Assembly (NCBI RefSeq): GCF_964020195.1
Contig: NZ_OZ026539.1
Coordinates: 186,001 to 250,000, forward strand
DNA from: Spiroplasma endosymbiont of Lasioglossum villosulum
GTDB taxonomy: Bacteria > Bacillota_I > Bacilli_A > Mycoplasmatales > VBWQ01
Direction of reading: 5' to 3'
Length of the DNA: 64,000 nucleotides
Positions 53,426 through 63,507 of this stretch are shown piece after piece (position 1 is the first letter of the stretch; every line of letters begins with the position of its first letter). Under the pieces are notes generated by a model. That model saw nothing but the letters and a program-made list of their open reading frames with translations. It was not told where the DNA came from and did not search any database. Position numbers and translations under genes: made by a program.

Positions 53426-53833
53426 ATGACAACATCTAATAAACCCGTAACTTATTCAAGTTCAGGCGGACGTAAAACGTCAACTGCCCGTGTTCATTTA
53501 AAAAATACTGGTCAATCAAAAATATTAATTAATGGTTTTGAGCCTTTAAAATATTTAGAACAAGAAATCTTAGTTCAAGATATGTTATTACCTTTAAAAG
53601 TAACTAATACGTTAGAAAACTTTGAAATTAATATCAAAGTTGAAGGTGGTGGAAGAACTGGTCAAGCTGGTGCAGCACGTTTAGCTTTATCTAATGTTTT
53701 AGTTAAGGTGTCAGAAGATTATCGAACATTATTAAGACAATTTGGATTATTAACTCGTGATGCACGTAAGAAAGAACGTAAAAAATATGGTTTAAAAGCA
53801 GCCAGAAAAGCACCACAATTTTCAAAACGTTAA
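53426..53833 (+). CDS. rpsI: 30S ribosomal protein S9
   Basis: Small-subunit protein whose C-terminal tail reaches the P-site tRNA; 135 residues. 'GGRKTSTARVHL', 'KVEGGGRTGQAGAARLALS' and the tail 'LLTRDARKKERKKYGLKAAR' into KAPQFSKR are diagnostic, including the terminal Lys-Arg. ATG 53426 follows 'gaggagta'. An intrinsic terminator lies eight bases after the stop. Confidence 0.98.
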   Translation: MTTSNKPVTYSSSGGRKTSTARVHLKNTGQSKILINGFEPLKYLEQEILVQDMLLPLKVTNTLENFEINIKVEGGGRTGQAGAARLALSNVLVKVSEDYRTLLRQFGLLTRDARKKERKKYGLKAARKAPQFSKR

Positions 53834-53840
53834 TATAATA

Positions 53841-53868
53841 AAAAAAGAGTCTCAGACTCTTTTTTTAT
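53841..53868 (+). terminator. Intrinsic terminator of rplM-rpsI
   Basis: A 12-bp stem (aaaaaagagtct / gactctttttt) with a tiny loop and a T-tract. Confidence 0.9.
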
Positions 53869-54136
53869 TATTTTTATAGTATTACTAGAATTTTATATAT
53901 TATTTTTGCTTATAATTTATTTTTTTATTTAAATAACTTTCTTTTTTTAATTTGTATTTCTTTAGATAAATTGGAGGTGTTTTTATTATAAACACTATAT
54001 ATGTGTAAAATAAGAATATCAATAATTTGTTTTAAGAATAATGTAAAATTAATTTACAAAAATTTAATAAAATTAAGGAGAGATTTTAATTTATGCCAAA
54101 AGAAATTAGAAGAAAAAGAAAAGAGTTATTGTAGGA

Positions 54137-55195
54137 ATGGTTGGTGGGACAGTTTTGGCTGGTGGATTAATCGGGGGTATTATAGCAATTTCTGAAATAT
54201 TAGTTCAAAATGAGGGGGTATATCAAGAAAAATTAAATATTTTTAATTGACCTGAATCTTATGGTGCAATATCAACTTTATTAAATATAAAAAATGATTT
54301 ATATGTCGGAACTAGTAATGGTGTATATAAAATTAAAGATAATGCAAGTAATACAAAAGATAAAATAATAACACCAATTACTGGTATTAATGGTTATATT
54401 TCTAGTTTAGTTGTTACTAATGATGGAACTGTTTATGTAGCAACTTTTGCTAATGGACTTTTTAGATATTCTCCTGAACAAAATATTTTGACACAAATAT
54501 CAGAAATAACAGGAGAAGTTTATAGTTTAGTAGTTATGGGCAATAATGTATATGTTGGAACAAGAACTTCTGATTGTTATGGTAAGTTATTTATGATTGA
54601 ATCTAATAGAAAAGTATCAGAAATTAAGGATTGAATTGAAACATATGGTGAAGTTAGAAGTTTAGCGGTTATTGATAATGATTTGTATATTGGTACTAAA
54701 ACTGGTACATATACTGGAAATTTATTAATATTTAAACCTAATGGAATATTAGAATTGTTAAAAAAATGAAATCAAAATAATGGTGAAGTTTGGAGTTTAA
54801 TAGTTTTTGGTAATAATTTATATGTTGGAAGTAGAAATCAACTATATGAAAGTAGACTATTTAAACTTTCTCTTAAAGGAGAAAAAATAACAGAAACTAT
54901 TGGTTGAAAAAATAATAAAAATTATGGTGAGATTTGAAGTTTAGCTGTTGTTAATAATGATTTATATGTTGGAAGTAGAGTTCAAGTTATTGATAATAAA
55001 TTTTTTAAAGGTGGATTATATAAGTCATCTGATGGTGGTATTACTTTTACTGAAGTATTTGGTTGAAATAAAGATTATGGTGTTGTAGTGAGTTTATTAC
55101 CTGTAGATAATAATTTATATATTGGAAGCAAAAATTATAATGATAAAACTAATCAAAATTATCAAGGGAAGTTATTTTTTAAAAGAATAAAATAA
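54137..55195 (+). CDS. Beta-propeller-like surface protein; true start probably frameshifted
   Basis: A protein of 352 residues or more with seven similar units of about 45 residues, each containing 'G-x-x-x-SL-x-V-x-x-N-x-LY-[VI]-G' (for example 'GEVYSLVVMGNNVYVGTRTS', 'GEIWSLAVVNNDLYVGSR'), which suggests a seven-bladed propeller. A hydrophobic Gly-rich segment ('MVGGTVLAGGLIGGIIAI') begins it and acts as signal or anchor. ATG 54137 has a poorly placed site. ATG 54093, with 'aaggag' upstream, gives MPKEIRRK in another frame and would join if one A were added to the A5 tract at 54113-54117, making a normal basic signal-anchor start. Confidence 0.75.
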
Positions 55196-55312
55196 AATTA
55201 TTAAAAAAATAAAAAACATTATAATGTTTATAGAATATTTAGTTAAAACAAACCTTAGCAAAATTAAGTTTCATTTTTAAAATATTAATAAGATAAAGTA
55301 TATTAATAAAAA

Positions 55313-55728
55313 TTAATGAACATAGTAATTATTAATTATTTTACAATTTTCGATTGCATCTCAAAAATTATTATTTTTTTCTCTTATTTTAAAAACAAAA
55401 ATAATTACTATGAATAGAAATACTGTATATAGTAAGATTGGAGTGATAATTATACAAAAAATAACTCCAATTTGTAATTGAATTCAAGGATAGTAATTAT
55501 CAGGAAAATGACTTAAATTACAGAAAGAACTTGCTGAAGTGCTAATACTATAACTTAAACCAAAATGTTTTAACATTGTATATCCATCTTTAAAATTTGA
55601 ATGGCATTGTTCATTATTATTGAATTTAAAATAAAAGTTACTAAATCAAATTAAGTATAGACCAGTAATTATAATTAAAACCGTGATTGCAAATAATATT
55701 AAGAAAATATTTGAATATTTTCTTAATA
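55313..55728 (-). pseudogene. Two-TM fragment, probable frameshifted continuation of 55729-55986
   Basis: From about 55742 down to TAA 55313 one frame encodes two hydrophobic segments ('IFLILFAITVLIIITGLYLI' and 'GVIFCIIITPILLYTVFLFI') around a loop with three Cys, then a polar tail ending 'IINNYYVH'. It has no ATG, GTG or TTG start of its own. Adding one A to the A4 tract at 55732-55735 fuses it to the gene upstream. It is therefore either the second half of one broken gene or uses a rare start. Confidence 0.5.
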
Positions 55729-55986
55729 TTATTTTGATTTATTAATTTGATTCAATATTCTACTTGCATCTAAATTAAATGGTATTACAATAATTTCATA
55801 GTGAATAATTTCGCGATTAGGGTATCCAAATTTTGTTACTATTTCTTTAAAACTTAGATGAAATAGTGTTGCTAATTGTAATGTTTCAAATGCTTTATAT
55901 TTTATGTCATCACTTTGATTTGTTTTATATTTTAATAAATAAATTTCTTTGAGTTTTATTTTCATTTCATTTTTATTGCCATTCAT
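55729..55986 (-). CDS. Small soluble protein, probably the N-terminal part of a split gene
   Basis: Unrecognised 85-residue protein. I chose ATG 55986 because 'gagaggt' lies six bases upstream; the frame extends further up without such a site. It is helical, charged, with 'FHLSFKEIVTKFGYPNREII' in the middle. Its last codons overlap the start-less membrane segment downstream, and a one-base change would fuse them into a protein of about 225 residues with a cytosolic head and two transmembrane segments. Confidence 0.55.
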   Translation of the reverse strand: MNGNKNEMKIKLKEIYLLKYKTNQSDDIKYKAFETLQLATLFHLSFKEIVTKFGYPNREIIHYEIIVIPFNLDASRILNQINKSK

Positions 55987-56109
55987 TTTTTTACCTCTCA
56001 AACTTATATAATTTAACAAGTAAATTATATATAAATTATATCATTTTACTTAATTAATATTTAGTATTTTTTATTAAAAAATTTTAATAAATATACAATA
56101 AAAATATGA

Positions 56110-56271
56110 TTATGAAAACGTAGGTGATTTTGCAATAATATCATCATTAATTTTTTCTATATTCTCATTCTCATTTATATCTTTTATATCATCATCATTT
56201 AGTGTTGCTTCTTTTCCTAAATTTTGATTTCATTTTTCAATTTTTAAGATATGTATTTTAATCTTTGTCAT
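56110..56271 (-). CDS. Small acidic protein, unknown
   Basis: A 53-residue gene below usual length limits. ATG 56271 is preceded by 'gagggga', and one Trp is TGA. The first 20 residues are basic and helical (TKIKIHILKIEKWNQNL), the rest acidic with repeated Asp, Asn and Glu (NDDDIKDINENENIEKIN). No function can be suggested. It lies just before the second IS30 copy. Confidence 0.5.
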
Positions 56272-56375
56272 TCTCAATCCCCTCTTAATAAAAAACCTTG
56301 TATGAATAAATTATACAAAAATTTTTTTTACTTTTAAAAATATAAATTTTTATTATAAGAATATTAAATAAAAAT

Positions 56376-57456
56376 TGCTAAATTGTAAAGGTAAGTGCAA
56401 CTAAATTATTTTTCTATCCAAATATTCGATTGGTGAAAGATAATTTAGTATTTTTCTTGGTCTTTGGTTTAAAGACAATATAAATTTATGAACTTCATTT
56501 TTATTAGTTTTTGAAAAAATAAATTTTTTAGGAAATTTTTCTCTAATTAAACCATTAGTATTTTCATTAGTACCTCTTTGTCAAGGTGAATATGGATTGG
56601 CAAAATAAATTTTTATATCTAAATTTTTTTCAAGTTGTTGTCAATTTGAAAATTCTTTGCCACGATCAAAAGTAATAGTTTTAACAATGTTTTTAGGAAG
56701 AATTGATAAATAATAACTAACATTTTTATTAATAACTTTAGTAGTTCTGTTTTTAACTAATATTGCTAAAGTAAATCGTGATACTCTTTCAACTAAAGTT
56801 ATTAAACATGATTTGCTTTTACCTCGTGATGATACTATAGTATCTCCTTCTCAATGACCAAGTGTTATACGATCATTAACATTTATATCTCGTTCTTTAA
56901 TTGATTTACCATTAAACTTGCCACGATTTTCTTTAGATTTTCGTTTTTTACCTTTTCTTCTTAAATTTTTACTAGTAACTTTATCAAGCATTCCAAAATA
57001 AATTCAAGTATAAATTGTTTTAAAACTAATAACTCACTCTTTATGAAAATTTTTAATTCTGCCATAAATTTGTTCAGGTGATCAACCTAATAGTAATTTT
57101 TGTTGTACATATTTTACTAAATTCTTATTTTTAAACTTATGAAAACTAATATGTGATTGTTTTCGATTTTCAGCTTTATTTTGTGCAATTAATGAAAAAT
57201 AATGATTATTATCTTTATTTCTATTAATTTCTCGAATAATAGTACTAATACTTCGATTAAGATTTTTAGCTATTTCACTAATTTTAAATTTAAATTTCAA
57301 TTGATTCTCAATATAAATCCTTTCATCTATGCCAAGATGTTTATAACTCATATAAAAACTCCTTACTTTTTTCTAAACTAAATTTAGCATTATGAAATTT
57401 TTATATGAGAATTTTTTGCAATTTTATTTACTTGCACTTACAAGTATAACTCAGCA
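56376..57456. mobile_element. IS30-family insertion sequence, copy 2
   Basis: 1081 bp, the same length and apparently the same sequence as 23772-24852, with the same TGCT...AGCA ends. It is flanked by the 2-bp repeat AT. It landed 27 bases upstream of the tRNA-Ile promoter without harming it. Confidence 0.93.
56401..57351 (-). CDS. IS30-family transposase (copy 2)
   Basis: A 316-residue transposase that appears identical to the product of 23797-24747, with all three catalytic acidic residues and an intact frame. Identity of the two copies implies recent transposition or gene conversion. Confidence 0.95.
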
Positions 57457-57482
57457 ATTAAATAAAATATTGTTATTATATA

Positions 57483-57511
57483 TTGCAATCGTGCTTGAAC
57501 AAATATATAAT
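57483..57511 (+). promoter_or_regulatory. tRNA-Ile promoter
   Basis: TTGCAA, 17-base spacer, perfect TATAAT, 19 bases before the tRNA 5' end. Confidence 0.85.
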
Positions 57512-57529
57512 ATCTCTGTTGCTCTTTTT

Positions 57530-57606
57530 GGGACTATAGCTCAGCTGGTTAGAGCGCACGCTTGATAAGCGTGAGGTCGATGGTTCAAGTCCATTTAGTC
57601 CCACCA
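57530..57606 (+). tRNA. tRNA-Ile (anticodon GAU), CCA encoded
   Basis: A 77-base cloverleaf: acceptor GGGACTA/TAGTCCC, D-arm GCTCAGCTGGTTAGAGC, anticodon stem CACGC/GCGTG with loop TTGATAA (anticodon GAT), T-arm ATGG-TTCAAGT-CCAT, discriminator A and genomic CCA. It stands alone with its own promoter and terminator. Confidence 0.97.
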
Positions 57607-57623
57607 TTATATGTGAAATTATG

Positions 57624-57650
57624 AAATAAACAGTTTTGTTTATTTTTTTT
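57624..57650 (+). terminator. Terminator after tRNA-Ile
   Basis: A 9-bp stem (aaataaaca / tgtttattt) is followed by a long T-run. Confidence 0.85.
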
Positions 57651-57724
57651 ATTATTTAAATCAAATTGAAATTATAATAAAGATATAAATCAATTGATTT
57701 ATTAAGAATATAAAAAGTTATATT

Positions 57725-57772
57725 AAAAACCTATCATTAATCAGATATTTTAATTAGTGATAGGTTTTTAGT
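57725..57772. terminator. Second hairpin terminator, downstream of the tRNA
   Basis: Long arms (aaaaacctatca / tgataggttttt, extended with one mismatch) and T-run. It has no gene directly upstream, so it may close read-through from the tRNA, an unseen small RNA, or minus-strand transcripts. Confidence 0.7.
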
Positions 57773-57908
57773 AATTGTTATTCTTTTTTAGTATTTTTTA
57801 TATTATTAATTTTTTTATTTTTGAATTATAAATTAATATATAATATATCAGTATTAAGTATATTAATCATATAGTAATTATTATATTTAAGTAGTTAGGA
57901 GAATGAGT

Positions 57909-58997
57909 ATGAAAAAACAAGAAATATTAAAACCAGTTATTAATAGTTCTTTAGTTGAAGATGATGTTAATGCTAAATCAAAAGAAAAACATAAATTTCT
58001 AAATTTTATTAAATCATATTTTAAAAACTGACGTAATCATTATAACCGTAATGTAATAGTTAATCCTGAAGATGCTCAATATGCAATTTTAATTCGTGAT
58101 TTTACTAAACAGTTTAAAAAAATTAAAGCTGTTGATAATGCTATTATTAAAGTTAAAAAAGGTACTATTCATGGTTTTATTGGTCCAAATGGATCAGGCA
58201 AAACCACTACTATTAAATGTTTAATTAGCGCTATGGTTGAAACACACGGTGATTTAATTATTCATGGTAAGCGTTCATGAACAGTTGAAGCAAAAAAACA
58301 AGTTGGTTATATTCCAGAAGCTGCAAGATTTCCTAAACGAATTACTACTTATGATTATTTAATTTCAATGGGACAAATTAGCGGTTTGAAATATAAAGTT
58401 GCTAAGGAAAAGACAGAAATGATTTTAAAGGAATTAGATTTATGAAAGTTTAAAAAACGTAATCCTAATGCTTATTCTTCGGGTATGAAGAAAAAGGTGT
58501 TATTAGCACAATCACTATTAAATAATCCAGATGTCTTAATTTTAGATGAACCAGCCGCTAATCTTGATCCAACAGCGAGAACAGAATTGTTTAATGATTT
58601 AAGAAAACTTCGTGAGCAAGGTAAAACTGTTTTTATTTCATCACATATTTTATCTGAATTACAAAATTTAGCTGATGAAGTTACTGTTTTAAATTATAGT
58701 AAAGTTGTTTATACAGGATTGGTTAATAAAACTGATTCATTATATGAAATAAGTTCTAATAATGATAATAATAAATTAATGAAGTTATTAATAGATAAAA
58801 AATTTTTAGTAGATGTTAATGAAAATCGTTTATTGGTAAATATTAAAACTGAGGCACAAGTTGCAGCAGTATTAGCAATTGCTTTAAATGCTAATATTAT
58901 CATTACTTATTTAAAACCATATACTGTTGATTTACAAACAATGTATGAACGAATTGTTATGGAAGCCAATGATAAAAATAAGAAGGGAGAAAAATAA
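57909..58997 (+). CDS. ABC transporter ATP-binding protein
   Basis: A 362-residue ATPase subunit of an ABC-2/ CcmA-like exporter. After a 65-residue N-terminal extension come Walker A 'GFIGPNGSGKTTTIKCLI', the Q-loop region 'QVGYIPEAARFPK', the signature 'AYSSGMKKKVLLAQSLL' (S-S-G-M form), Walker B 'VLILDEPAANLDP' and the H-loop 'FISSHILSEL'. I chose ATG 57909 because 'aggag' is seven bases upstream; ATG 57903 is too close. Its stop overlaps the ATG of the permease gene. Confidence 0.95.
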
Positions 58998-60409
58998 TGC
59001 CAATATTTCGTTATACTTTTAAAAAGATGATTGCTACTCCTTCAACTTGAATTATTTTTATTATAACTTTAATTTTTCTTGCTTTATCTTGGTCTTTAAT
59101 TTCGTTATTTGTGGGTTCTGAAGCAATAAAACAATTAACTTATGATCAAGCATTAAATTTTTATGTACCACAATGAAAAGTATTATCATTCTCGGTACTT
59201 TTATCAATTATGATTTTTGTATTTATTTCAGTTAAAGCAACACAAGTTTTTCGTGATGAAATTGATGATGGTACTTTATTGATTTTAGTATCAAAACCAG
59301 TTAGTAGAACTAAAATTTGGACTGAAAAGTTATTATCTTTACAAGTGGTAATTATTTTATATTTATTTTTATCTATTTTTATTGCTAGTTTTGTCATTAC
59401 TATTCCTGGCATTGGTAGTTCAACTATTTATAGTGCGGTATTTCCTTATTTATGAATTTTATTTGGTGTTGCTATTATTTTTGATTTAATTATTTCTTCA
59501 ATTGCTATTTTATTTTCATTAATTTTAAATGCTAAGGCTTTAGTTGCAATTATGATTGGAATGGCTGCTTTATTCAATATTTTTGCGACATTAATTAATG
59601 GTTTAGTAACATTTGATCCTACATATTATGTTGTTTCACAGTCATTAGCAGTTTATAATAATGTAAAAGCTAAATTAGATAAAACTGATATTGATTGAAT
59701 TAATGATGTATATAGAAAACACCCAACAACTACTATTGAATCTATTCAAAAGGCTATGTTTAGTATTTACGATACATATATTAAAGAAGTTAAGTATCCA
59801 AATAATTATGATTATCAAAAAGAACAAACAATAGTATTAGCAATTAAGAATGGTAGTACTATTACTCCACCAACTACTGATGCTCCTAAAGACTTAGTTA
59901 CTCATATTTACAATATTAGTAATGCTTTTCGTCAATGAAAAGAACAAAGTTTTGAAGAATTAATGACAGGTAAAAAAGTTGGACTTGATAACCTTGATCT
60001 CAAAAGATCAAATGGTGTTGGTAGCAATGATGTTGATTATTCAGTAAATCTTATGATTACGAATTTAAATACATCTCTTTCTCAATCACAATATGATGCT
60101 CTTAATACTAAGACATCACAAGTTAAAGCAATGCGTTATTTAAATATTTTTTATCAATTAAAATATATTTGAGATGGAATATCGACTAAACAAGGTTCAA
60201 TCTTTTCTTATCCAGGGGAGTATGCTATGACAGCAGATCCTTATTTAGTTAGTTTTAATAAAGTTAACACAAATTATCAAGTTGATACCAATAAAGCAAC
60301 TAATAGTAAAATTCTTAATTTTCCAGTTTTATTGACTGTCTATGTTTTGATTGGTATTGGTTTATTTTGTTCTTCATGATTAGTATTTAATCGTAGAGAT
60401 TTTACTTAG
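58997..60409 (+). CDS. ABC-2 type permease
   Basis: A 470-residue membrane partner of the preceding ATPase, whose stop it overlaps by one base. It has six transmembrane segments: one at the N-terminus, four at about residues 70-210, and one at the end ('LLTVYVLIGIGLFCSSWLV'). 'RDEIDDGTLLILVSKPVSRT' is the typical coupling helix of ABC-2 permeases. A large extracellular loop of about 230 residues between the fifth and sixth segments may bind the cargo. Substrate unknown. Ends at a strong terminator. Confidence 0.9.
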
Positions 60410-60427
60410 TAGTTTAGTATCTTTTAT

Positions 60428-60458
60428 AAAAAATCAACATCAAAGATGTTGATTTTTT
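60428..60458 (+). terminator. Terminator of the ABC operon
   Basis: A 14-bp stem (aaaaaatcaacatc / gatgttgatttttt) with an aaa loop; the T-tract is part of the right arm. Confidence 0.9.
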
Positions 60459-60542
60459 ATATATTAAATTTCAAACCTCATTATTTAAATGATGTAAAAT
60501 TATTATTATAATATAGAGCAAATTAATGATAAGGGTGAAATT

Positions 60543-62366
60543 ATGAAAATTAGTGGATTTAAAATTAATAATAGAGCAAATCCACATAAAATTAGTAATT
60601 TTTTTGCTACTAAAAAATGATATTTATTAGCATTAATGATTATTATTCCAGCAGTATTGCAACAAATATTATCAGCATCAATGAATTTACTAGATAATAT
60701 TATGGTTGGAGAATTAAAGGATAGTTTTATTAGTGATTTAAAGCCAATGAATAATCATATTAGGGATATTTTTAATTCATTAGGACTTTGAGATAATTGA
60801 AGTTGATGAAAAGATAATGGTTTAGAACATTTTTATCATTTGCAATATTCAGCAGGACAAATTGCTGTTTCGGGAGTTACTGCTTCTAATCAAATTTTTG
60901 TTATTATTTATGCCGTTATGGGAGGTTTTATCAACGGTGTTAGTATTTTTGGTGCTCAATTTTATGGAGCTGGAAGATATGGTTCTTTAAGACAAACAGT
61001 AAGAATGAGAATTATTTTTGGATTTTTAATTGGAGTAATAGTTATTATTTTATCTTATACAGTAGGCGAATATTTAATTTCTTATACTACTAGTCCTAGT
61101 AGTGCATTGGATAAATTTAATCAATTATGTGCTGCTAAAGGATTAACTCTTAATGATATTAATGAGTTAAAGGACATTTTAAATTTTAATCATCCTTTTA
61201 GTGAAAATTCACTTATTGATTTTATGAATATTCATAATATTGATAAAAATGATCCCCAATTTGTACAAATTATTTTACGTTATTATGAATTTCATTCAGC
61301 ATCTTTAGCAACAGCACAAGGTATTGATTATAATCAATGAATTGTTTTTTCTTATCCATTATTAGGAATAAACTTTGCTTTTGTTTCAGTATTTCGCGAA
61401 ACAAAACGTGGTTATATTCCATTAATATTAACTTTTGTTTCAGTATTTATTAACTTTTTATTAAATTTATTATTAATTAATGGTATTGGTGCAGTTACAG
61501 GAATTGGAGCACGAGGTTCAGCAGTTGCTACTTTAACAGCGAGAATTGCTCAGTTGGCATTAATTAGTGGTTTTATTATATGAAAGAAATATGAATTTCA
61601 ACCAAAAGTTTTGAAAATGTTTAAGATTAGGGGTGATTTATTTAAAAAAATTATAATTAAAACATGGCCATTAATGTTAAATGATTTATTATTTGCAGTT
61701 GCTACGACAATGATTATTAGATTAATTTCGCAATGAAGCTTTGAAGCATTAAGTGGTTCGGCAATTGCTTCCACGATTAATACCATGTTCTATACTTTAT
61801 ATATTGGATTTGGTATTGCTTCTTCGGTGTTAATTGCCAATCGTTTAGGTGCCGATGATTTGATTGGTGCTAAATATAATGCTAAACATTTAATTAGGTT
61901 AGGCTTTTTTGTATCATTATTTTTTGCTGGCTTATTAGTTTTATCTTCATTTTTTTTACCACAATTATTATTTAATGCAACAACAGAAGCCTTACGAATT
62001 TCTAGTTGAATGATGCGTGTTGATGCTATAGTTTTTAGTGCTTATACTATTTTGTATACTTGTATTTATGCATTTCGTGCTGGTGGCTTAGCAATTACTG
62101 TTTTACTTGTTGATAGTTGTTTTACTTGGTGTTTTTCAATATTAATTTTATTTATTGAGGTACAGTATAGTCCTTTAGATATTGTTTATATTTATGCTAT
62201 TATGCGTTCTTGTGATGTTCTTAAGATGATTATTGCTTTATTTATTTATCATCGTGGTAAATGAGTAAGAAATTTAGCAAGTAGTATGAATAAAGTATAT
62301 CCAGAATCTCCACCAGTAATTGATATACCAAAAGCAAAAGATAAAGTTGATATTGCTAATTTTTAA
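60543..62366 (+). CDS. MATE-family efflux transporter with large loops
   Basis: Multidrug and toxin extrusion exporter, 607 residues against the usual 450. ATG 60543 follows 'aagggtga'. MATE features include 'IIPAVLQQILSASMNLLDNI' and 'MVGEL' in the first segment, 'GFINGVSIFGAQFYGAG' and, in the second half, 'FYTLYIGFGIASSVLIANRL'. The extra length lies in two polar insertions, one after TM1 (about 50 residues, Trp-rich) and one after TM4 (about 95 residues). It probably exports small organic cations or toxins by Na+ or H+ exchange. Confidence 0.92.
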
Positions 62367-62391
62367 AGATTGAAAATTTCTTTAATATATA

Positions 62392-62427
62392 ATTTAAATA
62401 AACGCCATAAAAGGCGTTTATTTAAAT
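62392..62427. terminator. Terminator after the MATE gene
   Basis: A 15-bp perfect stem (atttaaataaacgcc / ggcgtttatttaaat) with a 6-base loop, between convergent genes. Confidence 0.88.
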
Positions 62428-62438
62428 ATGTTTAATTT

Positions 62439-62747
62439 TTAAAATTTTACTATTCTTGAATTACTTGGCTTTATTCTTTGCTTATAATTTTTTGTTGGAA
62501 TATCATTTTCATATTTACGTAGTGTTTGTTCTCAAGGGATGTTCTTTTCTTTTTGTTTATTAATGGGGTTAGATATTTGTAGTTTTGGTTGCATTTTTAG
62601 AGGTACTGAAATATCTGAATTTAAAGAATCTGTTGATGTGGATTTTGAATTAAAACCTTCATCACTACTGTTAGATAATAATTGATTTTCCAAATCACAA
62701 ATTTTTTCATTAAGTTGAAATATTTCTGATTCAAATTGTTCAACCAT
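62439..62747 (-). CDS. Hypothetical protein, possibly a 5'-truncated remnant
   Basis: A 102-residue polar protein: a short coiled coil ('EQFESEIFQLNEKICDLENQ'), a Ser/Thr/Asp-rich linker and a basic tail ending 'SNSRIVKF'. The frame is open above the ATG for about 18 more codons ('LWQPPQQEKETIVEVNEQ') back to a TAA at 62802-62804. An ATG with a better position upstream (62833 region) is in another frame. The piece may thus be the C-terminal end of a larger gene that has lost its start. Confidence 0.5.
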
Positions 62748-62964
62748 TTGTTCATTGACTTCGACAATTGTTTCTTTTTCTTGCTGGGGCGGTTGTCAAA
62801 GTTACGAAATAATTAATTATCATATTAGTAACTTATTTCCAAAATTACCATTTAAAAATGATGATAGACAAATTAAATTCTCTTTTACCCTTAAATTTAA
62901 ATTTATATTCGACGTATTTTAAAAAATATACATTTAAAAGATAAAATAAAAATTATTAACAAGG

Positions 62965-62995
62965 AAAAAGACAAGAAATAATCTTGTCTTTTTTT
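62965..62995 (+). terminator. Hairpin terminator
   Basis: A 12-bp stem (aaaaagacaaga / tcttgtcttttt) is followed by T. No plus-strand gene ends just before it; 62805-62964 holds no gene that I can see. Confidence 0.8.
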
Positions 62996-63035
62996 GTAAT
63001 TGTAAAATTTTAAAATTTTTATTATTAACATCCTT

Positions 63036-63370
63036 TAAATATCTACTACACGCAGTGACCAAGTAGGAGAAGTTAATAATTAATAACCGTCTTTAACGCT
63101 ATTATCAACACGTGTTAGGGAACTAAAAAAGTGAACTACAACACAGTTGTTAAAAATAGTAGCTAGTATGTGGACTTGCATGGATAAATAAAAAGTGGAG
63201 TGATACCTAATAAAATATACTAACCATTAATGGTAATTCTTGGGGTGGGAGCGAATTGGAAACTAGTATATATAGACCTGTTGTAGGGACCTATTGTATT
63301 AATTCTATTCTTTATTTAACCAACCTTGCCACTCCCCAGTGAGCAAGTGTTGGTTTTATTTTTTATTTTT
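63036..63370 (+). ncRNA. Structured RNA candidate, possibly a T-box-like leader
   Basis: About 330 bases without ORFs, with clearly higher G+C (about one third) than its surroundings. It ends in a multi-part hairpin (AACCAAC-CTTGC-CACT / AGTG-GCAAG-GTTGGTT) and T-tract. 'GGGGTGGGAGCGAA' at 63242-63255 resembles the T-box sequence, and its GGGG and GC-AA can pair with CCCC and TTGC inside the terminator's left arm, giving a competing antiterminator. 'CCAAGTAGGAGAAG' near the 5' end resembles the base of T-box stem I. The match to the T-box consensus is imperfect. It contains no RNase P, tmRNA or SRP core motifs that I can find. Confidence 0.45.
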
Positions 63371-63507
63371 TTAAAATTTCATAATTTATTTTTGAGCCCA
63401 GTTTTCATGGAATGAATAAAACGAATAGTAGTATTATTAATAATCTAAAAATCAAAATATATGTTCTTTATGCTAGAAGCAACAGAACATATTAGGAAAG
63501 GATTATT

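Noticed and set aside
54001-54195. 64-codon plus-strand ORF overlapping the start of the propeller gene
   Set aside because: It lacks a ribosome-binding site and is an out-of-frame shadow; the composition (for example NGWWDSFGWW) is typical of a shifted Gly-rich signal segment.
57725-57772. A separate small RNA gene between the tRNA and the ABC operon
   Set aside because: Only the terminator-like hairpin is clear; the weak promoter-like sequence upstream is common in such A+T-rich DNA.
63036-63370. RNase P RNA, tmRNA, SRP RNA or 6S RNA
   Set aside because: The invariant core sequences of RNase P (GAGGAAAGTCC-like), tmRNA ends and the SRP GGAA loop are absent, and 6S is usually shorter; only a T-box-like reading had partial support.
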